A DNA stretch of 64,000 nt from Sphingobacterium gobiense (GTDB lineage: Bacteria > Bacteroidota > Bacteroidia > Sphingobacteriales > Sphingobacteriaceae), in NCBI RefSeq assembly GCF_002980575.1, contig NZ_PVBS01000001.1:1426001-1490000 (forward strand), read 5' to 3'. A model generated the notes under the pieces. It ran no database searches. It saw only the letters and a list, made by a program, of their open reading frames with translations, and had not been told where the DNA came from. The position numbers and the translations under genes were made by a program. Below, in pieces: positions 50,003 through 60,029 of this stretch. Position 1 is the stretch's first letter, and each line of letters begins with the position of its first letter.

Positions 50003-53000
50003 TTAAAATGAAACCATAACCCCGGCGTTAATCAATCTCGCTTGTGGATAATACTGTCCAAGCTCACTGGTTGCTTCTGGGTCCAAGACCTTAATCTTGC
50101 TCCAAGTCAATAGGTTAAAGCCACTCACATACACGCGTAGATTGCTTATTCTCGCCCGCTCTAACAACTTTGCCGGAAGGTTATAACCGAATTCTACGTT
50201 TTTCAACCGAAGGTAATTCGTGCTTCGTAACCAGTACGTATTGTTATACGAATAATATTGATCACTTCGGTCGGTAATTCTTGGGTGCTTGTCGCTCGGA
50301 TTGTCGACCGTCCACCTATTTTCATAAAAATCCAGCAAATAATTACCGATAGCCCCTGACTCGTCCGTCCCGACACGTAACTCGCCACCAGTAGCTCCCT
50401 GAAAAAGTACACTCAAGTCAAAATCGCCGTAGGTCAAACCTAAGTTTATACCTCCTTGAAATCTAGGATCTGTATTTCTGTCTCTACGCACCCGGTCATT
50501 TGGTGTTATCTTACCGTCGTTGTCATAATCGACATACTTCATATCTCCCGGGCGCAAATTCCCGGTTATATCACCGTAATCGATCGTATTTGCATCGATA
50601 TCTGCCTGATCTTTAAACACGCCATCATACAAGTAATACAACTCAGCATTGATAGCTGCTCCTGTACTTTTTTGCCAATCGGGGGCTCCTGGTGCTTCAT
50701 CCCAAAATATAATTTTATTTCTTGAATACCCACCATTTACGGATACTCGATAGCCCAATTTACCAATCTGATCCTGCCAGCCGACATTAAATTCCCATCC
50801 AGCGTTATCTACTTTCCCTAAGTTTTCAGCTGGTAATGTCATACCGGTACTCTGGGGAATCGAAGCGTTTCTCCGCCATAATATGCTGTTACGGCTATTT
50901 TTGAAAACATCGAATTCTGCATTCATCTTCCCACCGAAAAACTGCATATCCAACCCTAGATTGTAGTTGTTTGCCACTTCCCATGTGATGAAATTGTTCG
51001 GAACACGCGTTTCATAGAGAGATTTCACCAGGTCTCCACCAATAATATAGGTACCAAAGGCGTAGGTGGAGAAATATTGATATTCTTGTAAGGCGTCGTC
51101 GTAATAAATATTATCGTTACCCATTTGCCCATAAGATGCACGCAGCTTCATATAGTTGATAAACGGAATATTGTCTTTCCAAAAGTTCTCTTCCGACAAC
51201 AGGTAGCCCACCATGGCCCCCGGGAAGAAGCCATAGCGCCTATTTTCAGGAAACATATAGGAGCCATCATAACGCCACAAAAACTCTGCGATATATTTAC
51301 TTTTATAATTATAACCGACACGGCCAAAATAGTTTAAACGGGCCCTTTCCCATGCCCCTCCGTCATTGTCCTTTTCGAGTTCTCCTCCAGCAAACAGATA
51401 GTCTATGTTTTGCGAAATAAAATAACGTCTAAATGCACTGAAGTTATCGTTGCGAATCGTTTCCCTATTCATACCGGCCAACAAATTGATAGTATGATCG
51501 CCGATCGATTTATCGTAGCTCAAAACAGCGCCAAGCAAGATATTTGTTTGGTCTTCATCACTTTGTGTTAGATTAGGATCGGCAGGACCCCGTCTACCAG
51601 GCTCCAACTTAGGGGTTACGCCGTCTTCTTCATATGCACCCTGCCAGGTATACAAATACCAAGGAATCGACCATGTTTTTTGCTTTTTACCATATTTGTC
51701 GATAGAAGCGGTCAGAGATAATTTCAAGCCTTCTATCCATGGATTGGTAATGTCCACCTGTCCATTGGTCTGTACATAATACCGCTTATCACGATCATAG
51801 CCGGTCTGATCTGTCGTAATGACCACGGGGTTTTCTCCGTGTTCGATATCCGGCCCCGGTAAACCATTTGGCCAATAAGCGGGCATCGTTGGGTTACCAC
51901 GCATCAACATGCGAAAGATCGTGCTAGCACCTTTCGTTGGAAAATTTCTATTTTCCTGGCGCCCTAACACACCAAATTGTGTTTTGATATAGGGATTGAT
52001 ATCTGCGTCCAGGTTAATCCTAAAATCGTACTGTTTATATCCTGTTGCCGATTTTTTATAGTATCCATCCTGATTCTGAAAACCAAGAGACATCAGATAA
52101 CGCATGTTTTCTGACCCACCATCAATCTGCAGATTGTGTCTGCTTTGAGGTGCCCAGTTTTTTAATGTAGCATTATACCAATCTGTATTGGGATACCCCC
52201 AAGGATCACTACCATTTCTAAACAATTCCCGTTCATCGGGCGAGAACGGAGCTTCAACACGGTTACCGTTTGCTCGTTCGTAGAAGCCACTTGTATTAAA
52301 TCCATGCGAGGCATCGCTCCACTCATCTACAGGCAATTTAAATATTTCTAGCTCATTTCTCAATTCAGCATATTGAACAGCATCGGTCAATTTAGGAATA
52401 ACGGTAGGTTGCGAATATCCTTGGTTAAAGCTATATGACAGTTTTGGTTTACCAGAACTTCCCCGCTTGGTGGTCACCAATATCACGCCATTTGCTGCGC
52501 GAGCACCGTAAATAGCGGCAGAAGCATCTTTCAAAACAGATATGTTATCAATATCGGCAGGATTTAATCGTTCAAACCCTCCCTGCCTGGCAGGTATACC
52601 ATCAATTACAATTAGTGGACCACTATCGCCTAGTGTATTGGTTCCTCTGATTTTTATAGTTGATCCGTCGTACCCCGGCTCTGCACTGCCATTTGTCGCG
52701 ACAACCCCGGGCACTCTTCCAGCAATAGCATTAGAAACGTTTAATGCCGGGGACTTTACCAGCTCCTCTCCCTTAATAGCTACCACAGAACCGGTAATTG
52801 TTTCTCGCTTCTGTGTGCCGTAGCCTACGACGACGACCTCGTCCAGCTGTGCCTGATCTTCTTGCAAGACAATATTCATCGAACTTTGTTGATAGGCAAT
52901 TTCCTGTGTGAGATATCCGATATAGGTAAATTGAAGAATAGCATTTTCATTCTCCACTTCCAAAGAAAATTTCCCTTCCGCATCCGACAACGTAGCCCGG

Positions 53001-53458
53001 TCAGTGCCAACTTGTGCAATCGAAACATTGGGTAGTGGCTCGTTGTTTCTATCTCTAATTATTCCAAATGCTGTTAGCTTTTGACTTTTCTGTTTCGCTC
53101 TAAGTATAATACGTTGCTTTCCTACATATTCAACAATAAGGCCCTCACGATCTAATATAGGCAACAATAGATCTTTCCAATGTATATCCCTAGCATCAAT
53201 GTTTTTTACCTTAATATCTTCAATCAGGTTATCGTTATAAATAAAAGAAATCTCCGTTTGCTCCTCGATAGAGAGCAACAAGCTTTTCAGTTTGACATGA
53301 CTAAAACGTATGGAAACGGTTTCTTGGGCAATAGACTCATGTGCCAGCAAGCCGGAAGAAAAACAGACGATAAATAATACAACTAACTTTAACAATAACA
53401 ACCACTTAAGGTAATGAGAAATACGCACATGTATTTTAGCATGCGAAGTTATTTTCAT
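50003..53458 (-). CDS. SusC/RagA-family TonB-linked receptor with STN domain (second locus)
   Basis: A 1151-residue receptor: long signal region (~1-45), STN domain (~47-118; VSIRFSHVKLKSLLLSIEEQTEISFIYND), carboxypeptidase-regulatory-like domain (~128-200), plug (VVGYGTQKRETITGSV; NISVLKDASAAIYGARAANGVILVTTKRG) and barrel ending MVSF. STN plus upstream FecR and sigma genes mark a ligand-induced surface signalling receptor. Two stem-loops lie in the 140-nt gap from fecR. Confidence 0.95.
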   Translation of the reverse strand: MKITSHAKIHVRISHYLKWLLLLKLVVLFIVCFSSGLLAHESIAQETVSIRFSHVKLKSLLLSIEEQTEISFIYNDNLIEDIKVKNIDARDIHWKDLLLPILDREGLIVEYVGKQRIILRAKQKSQKLTAFGIIRDRNNEPLPNVSIAQVGTDRATLSDAEGKFSLEVENENAILQFTYIGYLTQEIAYQQSSMNIVLQEDQAQLDEVVVVGYGTQKRETITGSVVAIKGEELVKSPALNVSNAIAGRVPGVVATNGSAEPGYDGSTIKIRGTNTLGDSGPLIVIDGIPARQGGFERLNPADIDNISVLKDASAAIYGARAANGVILVTTKRGSSGKPKLSYSFNQGYSQPTVIPKLTDAVQYAELRNELEIFKLPVDEWSDASHGFNTSGFYERANGNRVEAPFSPDERELFRNGSDPWGYPNTDWYNATLKNWAPQSRHNLQIDGGSENMRYLMSLGFQNQDGYYKKSATGYKQYDFRINLDADINPYIKTQFGVLGRQENRNFPTKGASTIFRMLMRGNPTMPAYWPNGLPGPDIEHGENPVVITTDQTGYDRDKRYYVQTNGQVDITNPWIEGLKLSLTASIDKYGKKQKTWSIPWYLYTWQGAYEEDGVTPKLEPGRRGPADPNLTQSDEDQTNILLGAVLSYDKSIGDHTINLLAGMNRETIRNDNFSAFRRYFISQNIDYLFAGGELEKDNDGGAWERARLNYFGRVGYNYKSKYIAEFLWRYDGSYMFPENRRYGFFPGAMVGYLLSEENFWKDNIPFINYMKLRASYGQMGNDNIYYDDALQEYQYFSTYAFGTYIIGGDLVKSLYETRVPNNFITWEVANNYNLGLDMQFFGGKMNAEFDVFKNSRNSILWRRNASIPQSTGMTLPAENLGKVDNAGWEFNVGWQDQIGKLGYRVSVNGGYSRNKIIFWDEAPGAPDWQKSTGAAINAELYYLYDGVFKDQADIDANTIDYGDITGNLRPGDMKYVDYDNDGKITPNDRVRRDRNTDPRFQGGINLGLTYGDFDLSVLFQGATGGELRVGTDESGAIGNYLLDFYENRWTVDNPSDKHPRITDRSDQYYSYNNTYWLRSTNYLRLKNVEFGYNLPAKLLERARISNLRVYVSGFNLLTWSKIKVLDPEATSELGQYYPQARLINAGVMVSF

Positions 53459-53485
53459 ACTTTTGTTTTTTAAAATTTAATCAAT

Positions 53486-53565
53486 TGAGCATCTAACTTC
53501 CTACGGCCGGATGCTCACGGTTAACAAGTTTTAGGGGTATATCTTTACGAAAAAGGTATACCCTA
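53486..53565 (-). promoter_or_regulatory. Two stem-loops in the fecR-susC intergenic leader
   Basis: First hairpin: TGAGCATC (53486-53493) with GATGCTCA (53510-53517). Second: TAGGGGTATA (from 53532) with TATACCCTA (53557-53565), one bulge. Both would form in the RNA upstream of susC. No U-tract follows, so processing, stability or attenuation is more likely than simple termination. Confidence 0.5.
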
Positions 53566-53598
53566 TTTTTTATTTAGATGTGTTTAGGTCATATGCTT

Positions 53599-54672
53599 CT
53601 ACTTTATATAAATGATACCATTATTAATGTTATAGCTAAATTTTACTCCTGTTTTCTGTAATAAGTCAAGCACCTGCTCGCAGGATCTTTCTTGGAACAC
53701 ACCTGTAAACAATTGTCTGTTTAAGTTTTCATTTTCTACAACAATTGTTTTATTATACCAACGTTCCATTTTTTTCACCGCTTCTGTTAAGGAGTCGCCA
53801 TTAAACACCAGTTTATTTTCGACCCACATTGTCTCCAGCGCATTGTTCTTATCGACCACATTTTTTTTATAATCTACAAGCCCCTCGATATCATTCTCTT
53901 TTAATTCTGCGGTCACCGCTCCCATAATCTTCTTGTCAAACTGACGGTTACGGTTTAAAACTTCTACTTTATCGCCAGGGCTCAACATATAATTACTTTG
54001 TTTATTTCCCTTCTCCACGTGTAGATTCACTTTTCCCTCGATCAGCGAAGTCGCTATTTTTTCTTCTTCTGGATACGCCCTAACATTAAATACTGTTCCC
54101 AACACTTTAATCTCGGTATCCAAAGCATTCAAATATAGTGGCAGGGCTTTATTTTTCGCAACAGAGAAGTAACCTTCGCCCTCCAGCATCAATATACGGT
54201 GCTCCTTCCCATATCCTTTTTTAACTCTTAAAAGACTTTCACTATTCAACCATATTTCGGTACCGTCACTCATCCGAAAGAATTTTCGTTCGCCCCTTTC
54301 AGTCGACATTTCTAACCATTCCTGTTGTGATTCCAAAGGAAAGTACGGTTTACCAATGATCACCCAAAAGGTAATAGCCAAACAGACAACACAGGAGGCG
54401 GCAATAAGATAGCGGTTTTTCCAAAAAATCGATTGCGCTTTTTCGGGATACGATGTTTGACGTATATCATTCGGTTTTGTTTTTTCATAGATAATCTCAG
54501 CCTCCAAACGCTCTCCGGTTTCGTGGTCGCGTTTATCAAGGTATTGTAGCAAAAGCTTCTTTTTTTCGTCGGTCTCTGCCAATACAAAAAGAGTATCTCT
54601 TTCCGCTGGAGATAGCGTGCCCTCCAATAACCTCTTTAACAGTTCCAAATAATATTGTTCGTCTGTGGACAT
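53599..54672 (-). CDS. FecR-family anti-sigma factor (second locus)
   Basis: A 357-residue protein: cytoplasmic anti-sigma segment (1-80; LLKRLLEGTLSPAERDTLFVL), TM helix (88-107), FecR domain (MSDGTEIWLNSESLLRVKKGYGKEHRILMLEGEGYFSVAKN) and C-terminal DUF4974 (~275-357; GDSLTEAVKKMERWYNKTIVVE ... FSYNINNGIIYIK). It controls the ECF factor encoded 61 nt upstream and receives the signal from the SusC STN domain. Confidence 0.94.
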   Translation of the reverse strand: MSTDEQYYLELLKRLLEGTLSPAERDTLFVLAETDEKKKLLLQYLDKRDHETGERLEAEIIYEKTKPNDIRQTSYPEKAQSIFWKNRYLIAASCVVCLAITFWVIIGKPYFPLESQQEWLEMSTERGERKFFRMSDGTEIWLNSESLLRVKKGYGKEHRILMLEGEGYFSVAKNKALPLYLNALDTEIKVLGTVFNVRAYPEEEKIATSLIEGKVNLHVEKGNKQSNYMLSPGDKVEVLNRNRQFDKKIMGAVTAELKENDIEGLVDYKKNVVDKNNALETMWVENKLVFNGDSLTEAVKKMERWYNKTIVVENENLNRQLFTGVFQERSCEQVLDLLQKTGVKFSYNINNGIIYIK

Positions 54673-54733
54673 GGATAGCTTTTAGTCTACATTTATACAG
54701 ACACGACAAATCCATAAAATCCCCAATACAATT

Positions 54734-55285
54734 TTATTTTTTTTTCTTAAGTGCACACCAGAGCTTCTGGATGGCTATTTGAATATGCCGATCCACGGTA
54801 TTGATGGAGATGCCCATCATCTGGGCCGCATCTTTATAGGAATAGTTTTCGTCTTTTACGAGCCGGAAGACCTGTTGGGTTTTTGTCGGAAGTTTTGCTA
54901 TAGCATGCTCAATCTCCATCACATTTTCATTTGAAATAAAAATGTCTTCCGGATTTAGGTGATCCAAAAATTGATAATCAGCCAACTCTTCATGCCCCAC
55001 ATACTCCGCCTGTCGAATACGGAGATAGTTTAAACACTTGTTCTTAATTGCCCGTAGTAGATAGAGTTCTATAGAGGTTACATGCAATAAATCGGACCCG
55101 AGATGCCACATTTTCCACATCACCTCAGACGCGATGTCCTCCGCGATAAATTTATCTTTTACGTAAAACCTGGCATAGCTCTCTAACACCTTAAAATTGG
55201 CTACAAAAAACAATTTGAAGACCTCTTGCCTACGTTCTATAGCTATTTTTCTCTTATTATCCTCACTTAACGGTTTAAAATACAT
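54734..55285 (-). CDS. ECF RNA polymerase sigma factor (second locus)
   Basis: A 183-residue sigma factor: region 2 (LESYARFYVKDKFIAEDIASEVMWKMW, ~33-60) and region 4 (LPTKTQQVFRLVKDENYSYKDAAQMMGISINTVDRHIQIAIQKL, ~134-178). It lacks the hydrophobic tail of the first locus factor. A TATATTTG box (minus strand, 55319-55326) lies 33 nt upstream; a TTTG is 16 nt further, shorter than ideal. Confidence 0.93.
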   Translation of the reverse strand: MYFKPLSEDNKRKIAIERRQEVFKLFFVANFKVLESYARFYVKDKFIAEDIASEVMWKMWHLGSDLLHVTSIELYLLRAIKNKCLNYLRIRQAEYVGHEELADYQFLDHLNPEDIFISNENVMEIEHAIAKLPTKTQQVFRLVKDENYSYKDAAQMMGISINTVDRHIQIAIQKLWCALKKKK

Positions 55286-55423
55286 GGCTGCGTAATGCTA
55301 CTGTAATTCGCAAAATAACAAATATATTACAATCTGCATATACAAAAAAGGAAATAATGGGAAAACGTCAGATGAAATCGAAACTAATACAAGTAATATA
55401 GCTAAGCTTTTTTCTATGTTTTT

Positions 55424-55834
55424 TTATAAGTACCTATCGACCTCCTTTATTTCAACGTCATTGATACTTGCATACCGTTTTCTCATTAGACCATTTTCGT
55501 CAAACTCCCAATTTTCATTACCATAGGCTCTAAACCATGTTCCGTCTTTATTCCTATATTCGTATTCAAACCGAACAGCAATTCTGTTGTCAGTATGTGC
55601 CCAGTACTCTTTTTTGAGTTTGTAATCTAATTCTTTTTCCCATTTCTCGGTCAAAAATCTCACAATTTCTTCCCGACCATTAATAAACAGGTTTCGATTT
55701 CGCCATTCACTGTCAATGGTATAAGCCATTGATACCTTTTCGGGATTTTTGGTATTCCAGGCATCTTCCGCCATTTGGACTTTTTGTTTTGCCGTCGCCA
55801 AAGTAAATGGAGGTAAAGGTTGTTTCTGTTCCAT
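55424..55834 (-). CDS. DUF1348 / NTF2-like protein
   Basis: A 136-residue SnoaL/NTF2-like protein of the DUF1348 type: [44 protein letters not shown] and [29 protein letters not shown]. Enzymatic role unknown. It is 11 nt downstream of the TetR gene, so the regulator probably controls it together with itself. Confidence 0.88.
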   Translation of the reverse strand: MEQKQPLPPFTLATAKQKVQMAEDAWNTKNPEKVSMAYTIDSEWRNRNLFINGREEIVRFLTEKWEKELDYKLKKEYWAHTDNRIAVRFEYEYRNKDGTWFRAYGNENWEFDENGLMRKRYASINDVEIKEVDRYL

Positions 55835-55845
55835 AGTTCTAAGAT

Positions 55846-56370
55846 TTAAATTAAACTGTTCGTGATTTTTTTTGATTTCTCGACCAGCTCATTTGATTTA
55901 AAGAGCTGGCTTTCTATAATTGAACTTTCAAATAATAGATAGATATGAGCGGACAACAATTCCTCTCCGAGCTCTTTTTCAAAAAATTTTCTAAGATCGT
56001 TTTTGTGTCTTTGTATAACAGAAAGTATAGCGCCTTGTTCTTGTGATATTTCCGACAAAATGTTCAAAAAACTACAGCCCCTATAATCTTCCTTTTCGTT
56101 CATATAAACAATGAAATCAAACGCGTTCAATATTCTCTCCTTGGTGTTTTTCGCTGCTGAAATGTGTGCCATTAATTCGGAAAACCAATATTCGTGTCTT
56201 GCATTTAGAAACGCAATACATAATTCGTCTTTTGATTTAAAGTGTTGATAGAAGCTCGCTTTAGCCACGTTCGCTTCGCTGATAATCTGATTTATTCCAG
56301 TGCTATTGTAGCCTTGTTGGTGAAACAGAATAGAAGCGGCGTCAATAATTCTTTCTCTCGGGGCATTCAT
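55846..56370 (-). CDS. TetR-family transcriptional regulator
   Basis: A 174-residue TetR protein: N-terminal HTH ([47 protein letters not shown], ~5-50), C-terminal helical ligand domain. Its promoter carries a palindrome overlapping the -33 box, indicating autorepression. Downstream partner is DUF1348. Confidence 0.92.
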   Translation of the reverse strand: MNAPRERIIDAASILFHQQGYNSTGINQIISEANVAKASFYQHFKSKDELCIAFLNARHEYWFSELMAHISAAKNTKERILNAFDFIVYMNEKEDYRGCSFLNILSEISQEQGAILSVIQRHKNDLRKFFEKELGEELLSAHIYLLFESSIIESQLFKSNELVEKSKKITNSLI

Positions 56371-56391
56371 GTTTAATATCTTTTATGAAAG

Positions 56392-56428
56392 CAAATATAT
56401 AGAACTAAAACAATACAGACAAGTCTGT
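56392..56428 (-). promoter_or_regulatory. TetR promoter with overlapping operator palindrome
   Basis: On the minus strand TTG (56420-56422) is followed after exactly 20 nt by TATATTTG (56392-56399), a full Bacteroidota promoter. ACAGAC-AA-GTCTGT (56415-56428) is a perfect palindrome covering the -33 element, the expected position for a TetR operator. Confidence 0.72.
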
Positions 56429-56744
56429 CTACACCATGTACATACAGTATGTGCACAATTAGAAAAGCACGTTGAGAATTTGATGTGATTGTTGATGGAA
56501 TTGTCGACCCTTGGCTACAAAACGATCCAATGGCAGAAACATTTAGATACTATTGAATTATGCTTTATCTTTGGATTTTAAGCTGAAGTAAGACTGAAGA
56601 GTTAAAGCACATAGAAAATTCCGTATTCCATGCGCTAGGGTAGCTATGATTTATTTACGTTATATCTATAGCAACATGTGCGAAAGCACAAGTGGAGGCA
56701 ACATTTGGGTTCTTAGACTAGGTACTCCTTTAAGATAAAAAAAT
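56429..56744. other. Intergenic region with a copy of the 2.0-kb promoter-like repeat
   Basis: Bases 56561-56605 match 2008-2052 with few changes, including TATCTTTG (56566-56573), but the ATG of the first copy is replaced. No gene was found here. Confidence 0.5.
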
Positions 56745-58238
56745 ATGATAATTGGTTTAGATATTGGTACATCATCTACAAAAGCTATCGCATTTGACCA
56801 TGCGGGTATGATCATTACGCAATATAGCGTAGCATATCCTATTTTAATCCCCCAAACTGGTTATTATGAACAAGATCCCCTACAGATCTACGAGGCTTGC
56901 GTACGCGCAGTTTCGGAGGTCATGGATGCTTTGAAAAATTATACACAAGAACATCGCTTAGAAGGGATAGCCGTGAGCAGTGCTATGCATGGACTTATCG
57001 CCATGGATAAGAAAGGGAATCATCTTACAAATTGTATTATTTGGGCGGATACGCGTAGTCAAGATATTGCGGATAAGTTAAGAGGAACTTCCGCAGGACA
57101 TAACCTCTTCCGACAAACAGGTACTCCCATCCATCCTATGTCTCCACTGTGCAAATTAATTTGGATGAATAAGCATATGCCGAACACCTTTAAAGAAACA
57201 CATAAGTTTATTGGCGTAAAAGAATATATCTTTTTCAAATTATTCGGTACCTACGTTGTAGATTATTCTATTGCTTCCGCTACGGGATTATTAGATATTC
57301 ATACGCTCCATTGGAGTGGATTAGCGTTATTGGAGGCTGGAATAACAGATGAACATCTATCCTCATTAGTTTCTGTTGATCACATAATTAAAGTGGAGGA
57401 TGAGGCGATGGCACAGCGGTGGAAAATTCCCGTAGGAACACCCTTTGTAATCGGTGCTAGCGATGGATGTCTTGCTAATTTGGGTGTCGGCGCAACCAAG
57501 CCGGGTATAGCCTCTCTGACAGTAGGAACCAGTGGTGCTATACGCGTAGTGACGGATCAATCCAATACGGATACTAAAGAACGTGTTTTTAGTTACATCC
57601 TTCGCCCTGGTGAATTTGTGGTAGGTGGCGCCATCAACAATGCCGGAGTCGTCCGAAGCTGGTTTCAAGATCAGTTTATGTCTGAACTTTCCCGATCACC
57701 TTTGGGTGCTGACCGCTCCGCTTTATTTGATGACGAAGTCAGGTCCGTCGCGCCTGGTTCGGATGGACTAATCTTTCTACCTTATCTTACGGGAGAGCGT
57801 GCTCCATATTGGGATGCAAAGGCAAAAGGTCTTTATTTTGGAATTCAGCTACAACACCGTAGGGCACACTTTGCACGCGCGATGATTGAAGGGATGCTAT
57901 TTGCGCTATATAGCGTTGGAATTGCTCTGGAAGAAACGACACAACCTATAGAAACTATTTATGCGAGTGGCGGTCTGGCACGTTCGGTGCTCTGGGTTCA
58001 AATGCTTGCCGACGTATTTAATAAGCCCGTGCTTGTAAAAGAGAATGTAGAAAGTTCGGCATGGGGAGCAGCTATCATAGGAATGGATGCACTTGGCATA
58101 CATGGGGCATACTTATCGACCCATACGGCCGATACCTACAGTACACGATATCTCCCAGACGAGAATAACCATCACGTTTACATGGAGAACTTCAAGAGAT
58201 TTGAACGTCTCTACCTTAAGTTGAAGGAAGAATTTTAA
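56745..58238 (+). CDS. gntK: Gluconokinase-like FGGY carbohydrate kinase
   Basis: A 497-residue FGGY kinase: ATP/phosphate loop GLDIGTSSTKAIAFD (4-18), substrate segment AVSSAMHGLIAMD, catalytic-base region ATGLLDIHTLHWSG, DGCLANLGVGA and C-terminal ASGGLARSVLWVQMLADVFNKPV. The pairing with a GntP permease 17 nt downstream points to gluconate, to be phosphorylated to 6-phosphogluconate. Other FGGY substrates (xylulose) are possible but less likely in this context. Confidence 0.86.
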   Translation: MIIGLDIGTSSTKAIAFDHAGMIITQYSVAYPILIPQTGYYEQDPLQIYEACVRAVSEVMDALKNYTQEHRLEGIAVSSAMHGLIAMDKKGNHLTNCIIWADTRSQDIADKLRGTSAGHNLFRQTGTPIHPMSPLCKLIWMNKHMPNTFKETHKFIGVKEYIFFKLFGTYVVDYSIASATGLLDIHTLHWSGLALLEAGITDEHLSSLVSVDHIIKVEDEAMAQRWKIPVGTPFVIGASDGCLANLGVGATKPGIASLTVGTSGAIRVVTDQSNTDTKERVFSYILRPGEFVVGGAINNAGVVRSWFQDQFMSELSRSPLGADRSALFDDEVRSVAPGSDGLIFLPYLTGERAPYWDAKAKGLYFGIQLQHRRAHFARAMIEGMLFALYSVGIALEETTQPIETIYASGGLARSVLWVQMLADVFNKPVLVKENVESSAWGAAIIGMDALGIHGAYLSTHTADTYSTRYLPDENNHHVYMENFKRFERLYLKLKEEF

Positions 58239-58255
58239 CCTCTAATACTTGTATT

Positions 58256-59575
58256 ATGCCCTTAATGATTGTATTGTGTGGAATAATTTTACTGCTATTA
58301 TTAATAACGGTAGTAAAGCTCAATTCAATAATTTCTTTATTGATTACATCGATGGCGGTTGGTTTCGCTATGGGAATGGACGGGATGTCCATTATGAAGT
58401 CTGTCGAAGTCGGCGTGAGTAGCACCATGGGCCAGTTGGCATTGATACTTGCCTTTGGCGCAATTTTAGGAAGGCTGCTCGCTGATGGCGGAGCAGCTCA
58501 GCAGATAACCGACGTTTTGACGAGGGTGTTTGGTGTCCGAAATCTCCCATGGGCAATGGTATTAACGGGATTCATTGTAGGAATCCCGCTCTTTTATAAC
58601 GTGGGCTTTATTGTGTTAGTTCCGTTTGTTTTTATGGTATGTCGATCAAATAAACTTCCTTTGCTTTATGTGGGTATCCCCTTGCTTGCGGCACTATCTG
58701 TCACACATGGCTACCTGCCACCGCACCCGGGAGCCACAGCTATTGCGATTATATTTCAGGCAGATATTGGGTTAACGATGATTTATGGAATGGTTGTCGC
58801 CGTACCGGCTATTATTATAAGTGGTCCACTTTTCGGACGCTTCTTGAAATCGATACCCACCAATCCTCCTGAAGAACTATTTGCGCCTAAATCCGAACTC
58901 CATACATCTTCTCCTGGATTTGCAGTAAGTATTCTCACTGGACTGTTCCCTGTCTTTCTCATCGCATTGGGATCATTTGGATCTATGTTTCTACCCGAAA
59001 GTTCTCGTATTCTATATGTCGTACAGTTCCTTGGGGATCCAGTATTTGCTTTACTTTTAGCGGCTCTATTGGCTATGTATACAATGGGAATAAGACAAGG
59101 CAAGAGTTTGAAGCAGCAGGCTGCGAGCATTGAAGATGCCCTACGGGGTGTGACCATGATACTGTTTATTATCGGGGCATCAGGTGTGTTTAAGCAAGTG
59201 CTTGTGGATAGTGGCCTAGCCATATATATTACTGAAATCACCGCTGACCTTACCTTGTCGCCATTAGTTTTGGCTTGGGCAATTGCCGCTATTATACGAT
59301 TGGCTATTGGATCGGCTACTGTCGCTGGGCTCACGACTGCGGGGATTATGTTACCGATTCTAGAATCTTCACACAGTAGTCCGGAACTTATGGTGCTGGC
59401 TACTGGTGCAGGAAGCCTCATGTTTTCGCATGTAAACGATACCGGTTTCTGGATGTTTAAAGAGTACTTTGGTCTGAGTATACGGCATACTTTCCTATCG
59501 TGGTCCATTATGGAAACATTGGTTTCTGTTATTGGCTTATTTGGCGTTTTACTACTGAACTTGTTTGTTCGATAG
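58256..59575 (+). CDS. gntP: Gluconate:H+ symporter, GntP family
   Basis: A 439-residue permease with about 12 TM helices. GntP features include AFGAILGRLLADGGAAQQI, GIPLFYNVGFIVLVPFVF and HGYLPPHPGATAIAIIF in the first half and IRLAIGSATVAGLTTAGIMLPI, SHVNDTGFWMFKEYFGLS in the second. It brings gluconate or a related sugar acid into the cell for the kinase encoded directly upstream. Confidence 0.92.
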   Translation: MPLMIVLCGIILLLLLITVVKLNSIISLLITSMAVGFAMGMDGMSIMKSVEVGVSSTMGQLALILAFGAILGRLLADGGAAQQITDVLTRVFGVRNLPWAMVLTGFIVGIPLFYNVGFIVLVPFVFMVCRSNKLPLLYVGIPLLAALSVTHGYLPPHPGATAIAIIFQADIGLTMIYGMVVAVPAIIISGPLFGRFLKSIPTNPPEELFAPKSELHTSSPGFAVSILTGLFPVFLIALGSFGSMFLPESSRILYVVQFLGDPVFALLLAALLAMYTMGIRQGKSLKQQAASIEDALRGVTMILFIIGASGVFKQVLVDSGLAIYITEITADLTLSPLVLAWAIAAIIRLAIGSATVAGLTTAGIMLPILESSHSSPELMVLATGAGSLMFSHVNDTGFWMFKEYFGLSIRHTFLSWSIMETLVSVIGLFGVLLLNLFVR

Positions 59576-59637
59576 GTTAAACTCAAAAAAGCAGAACAGA
59601 GATTTTTAATTGTGAAAACTGTACCTTCGTCCTAATT

Positions 59638-59955
59638 ATGGCATATACAAAAGAAAGAAAAAAGTTGGAGAAGCTTTTGGAAAAAATTGCAGGTCTACAG
59701 AACTACGATGATAAAAGCTTAACGACCATTACGGACATATACGACCAATATTCACATACAGTACGTATATTAAAAAACAAAGATGCAGAAACATTTAGCG
59801 AGCTTTATTTAAATGAATTGCAGCAGGTTAAGGAATTTAAAAGACTCCTTAAAGTGGGTGAAGAGGAAGACCGTCAAGTCAATTTCATCAACTATAAAAC
59901 AGCCCTCTCAGATGCTCTGAAAAAAACTATACAAGCGGCTAACAGCACCATATAA
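59638..59955 (+). CDS. Small hypothetical helical protein
   Basis: A 105-residue charged protein with heptad-like helices (KERKKLEKLLEKIAGLQNYDDKSLTTITDIYDQYSHTVRILKNK) and no signal or TM segment. A TACCTTCG box (59622-59629) lies 8 nt before its ATG. I do not recognise it. It stands alone between gntP and the convergent sirtuin gene. Confidence 0.65.
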   Translation: MAYTKERKKLEKLLEKIAGLQNYDDKSLTTITDIYDQYSHTVRILKNKDAETFSELYLNELQQVKEFKRLLKVGEEEDRQVNFINYKTALSDALKKTIQAANSTI

Positions 59956-60029
59956 GTCGGTTTGTATAAGCAATGGGTAGGACTATATAGTCGAGATGGT
60001 AAATATCTATATGCAAACAGAGGTTTTGG

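Noticed and set aside
58783..59586. 267-codon minus frame inside gntP
   Set aside because: It is a long antisense shadow of a membrane transporter; its translation shows no fold and gntP is complete.
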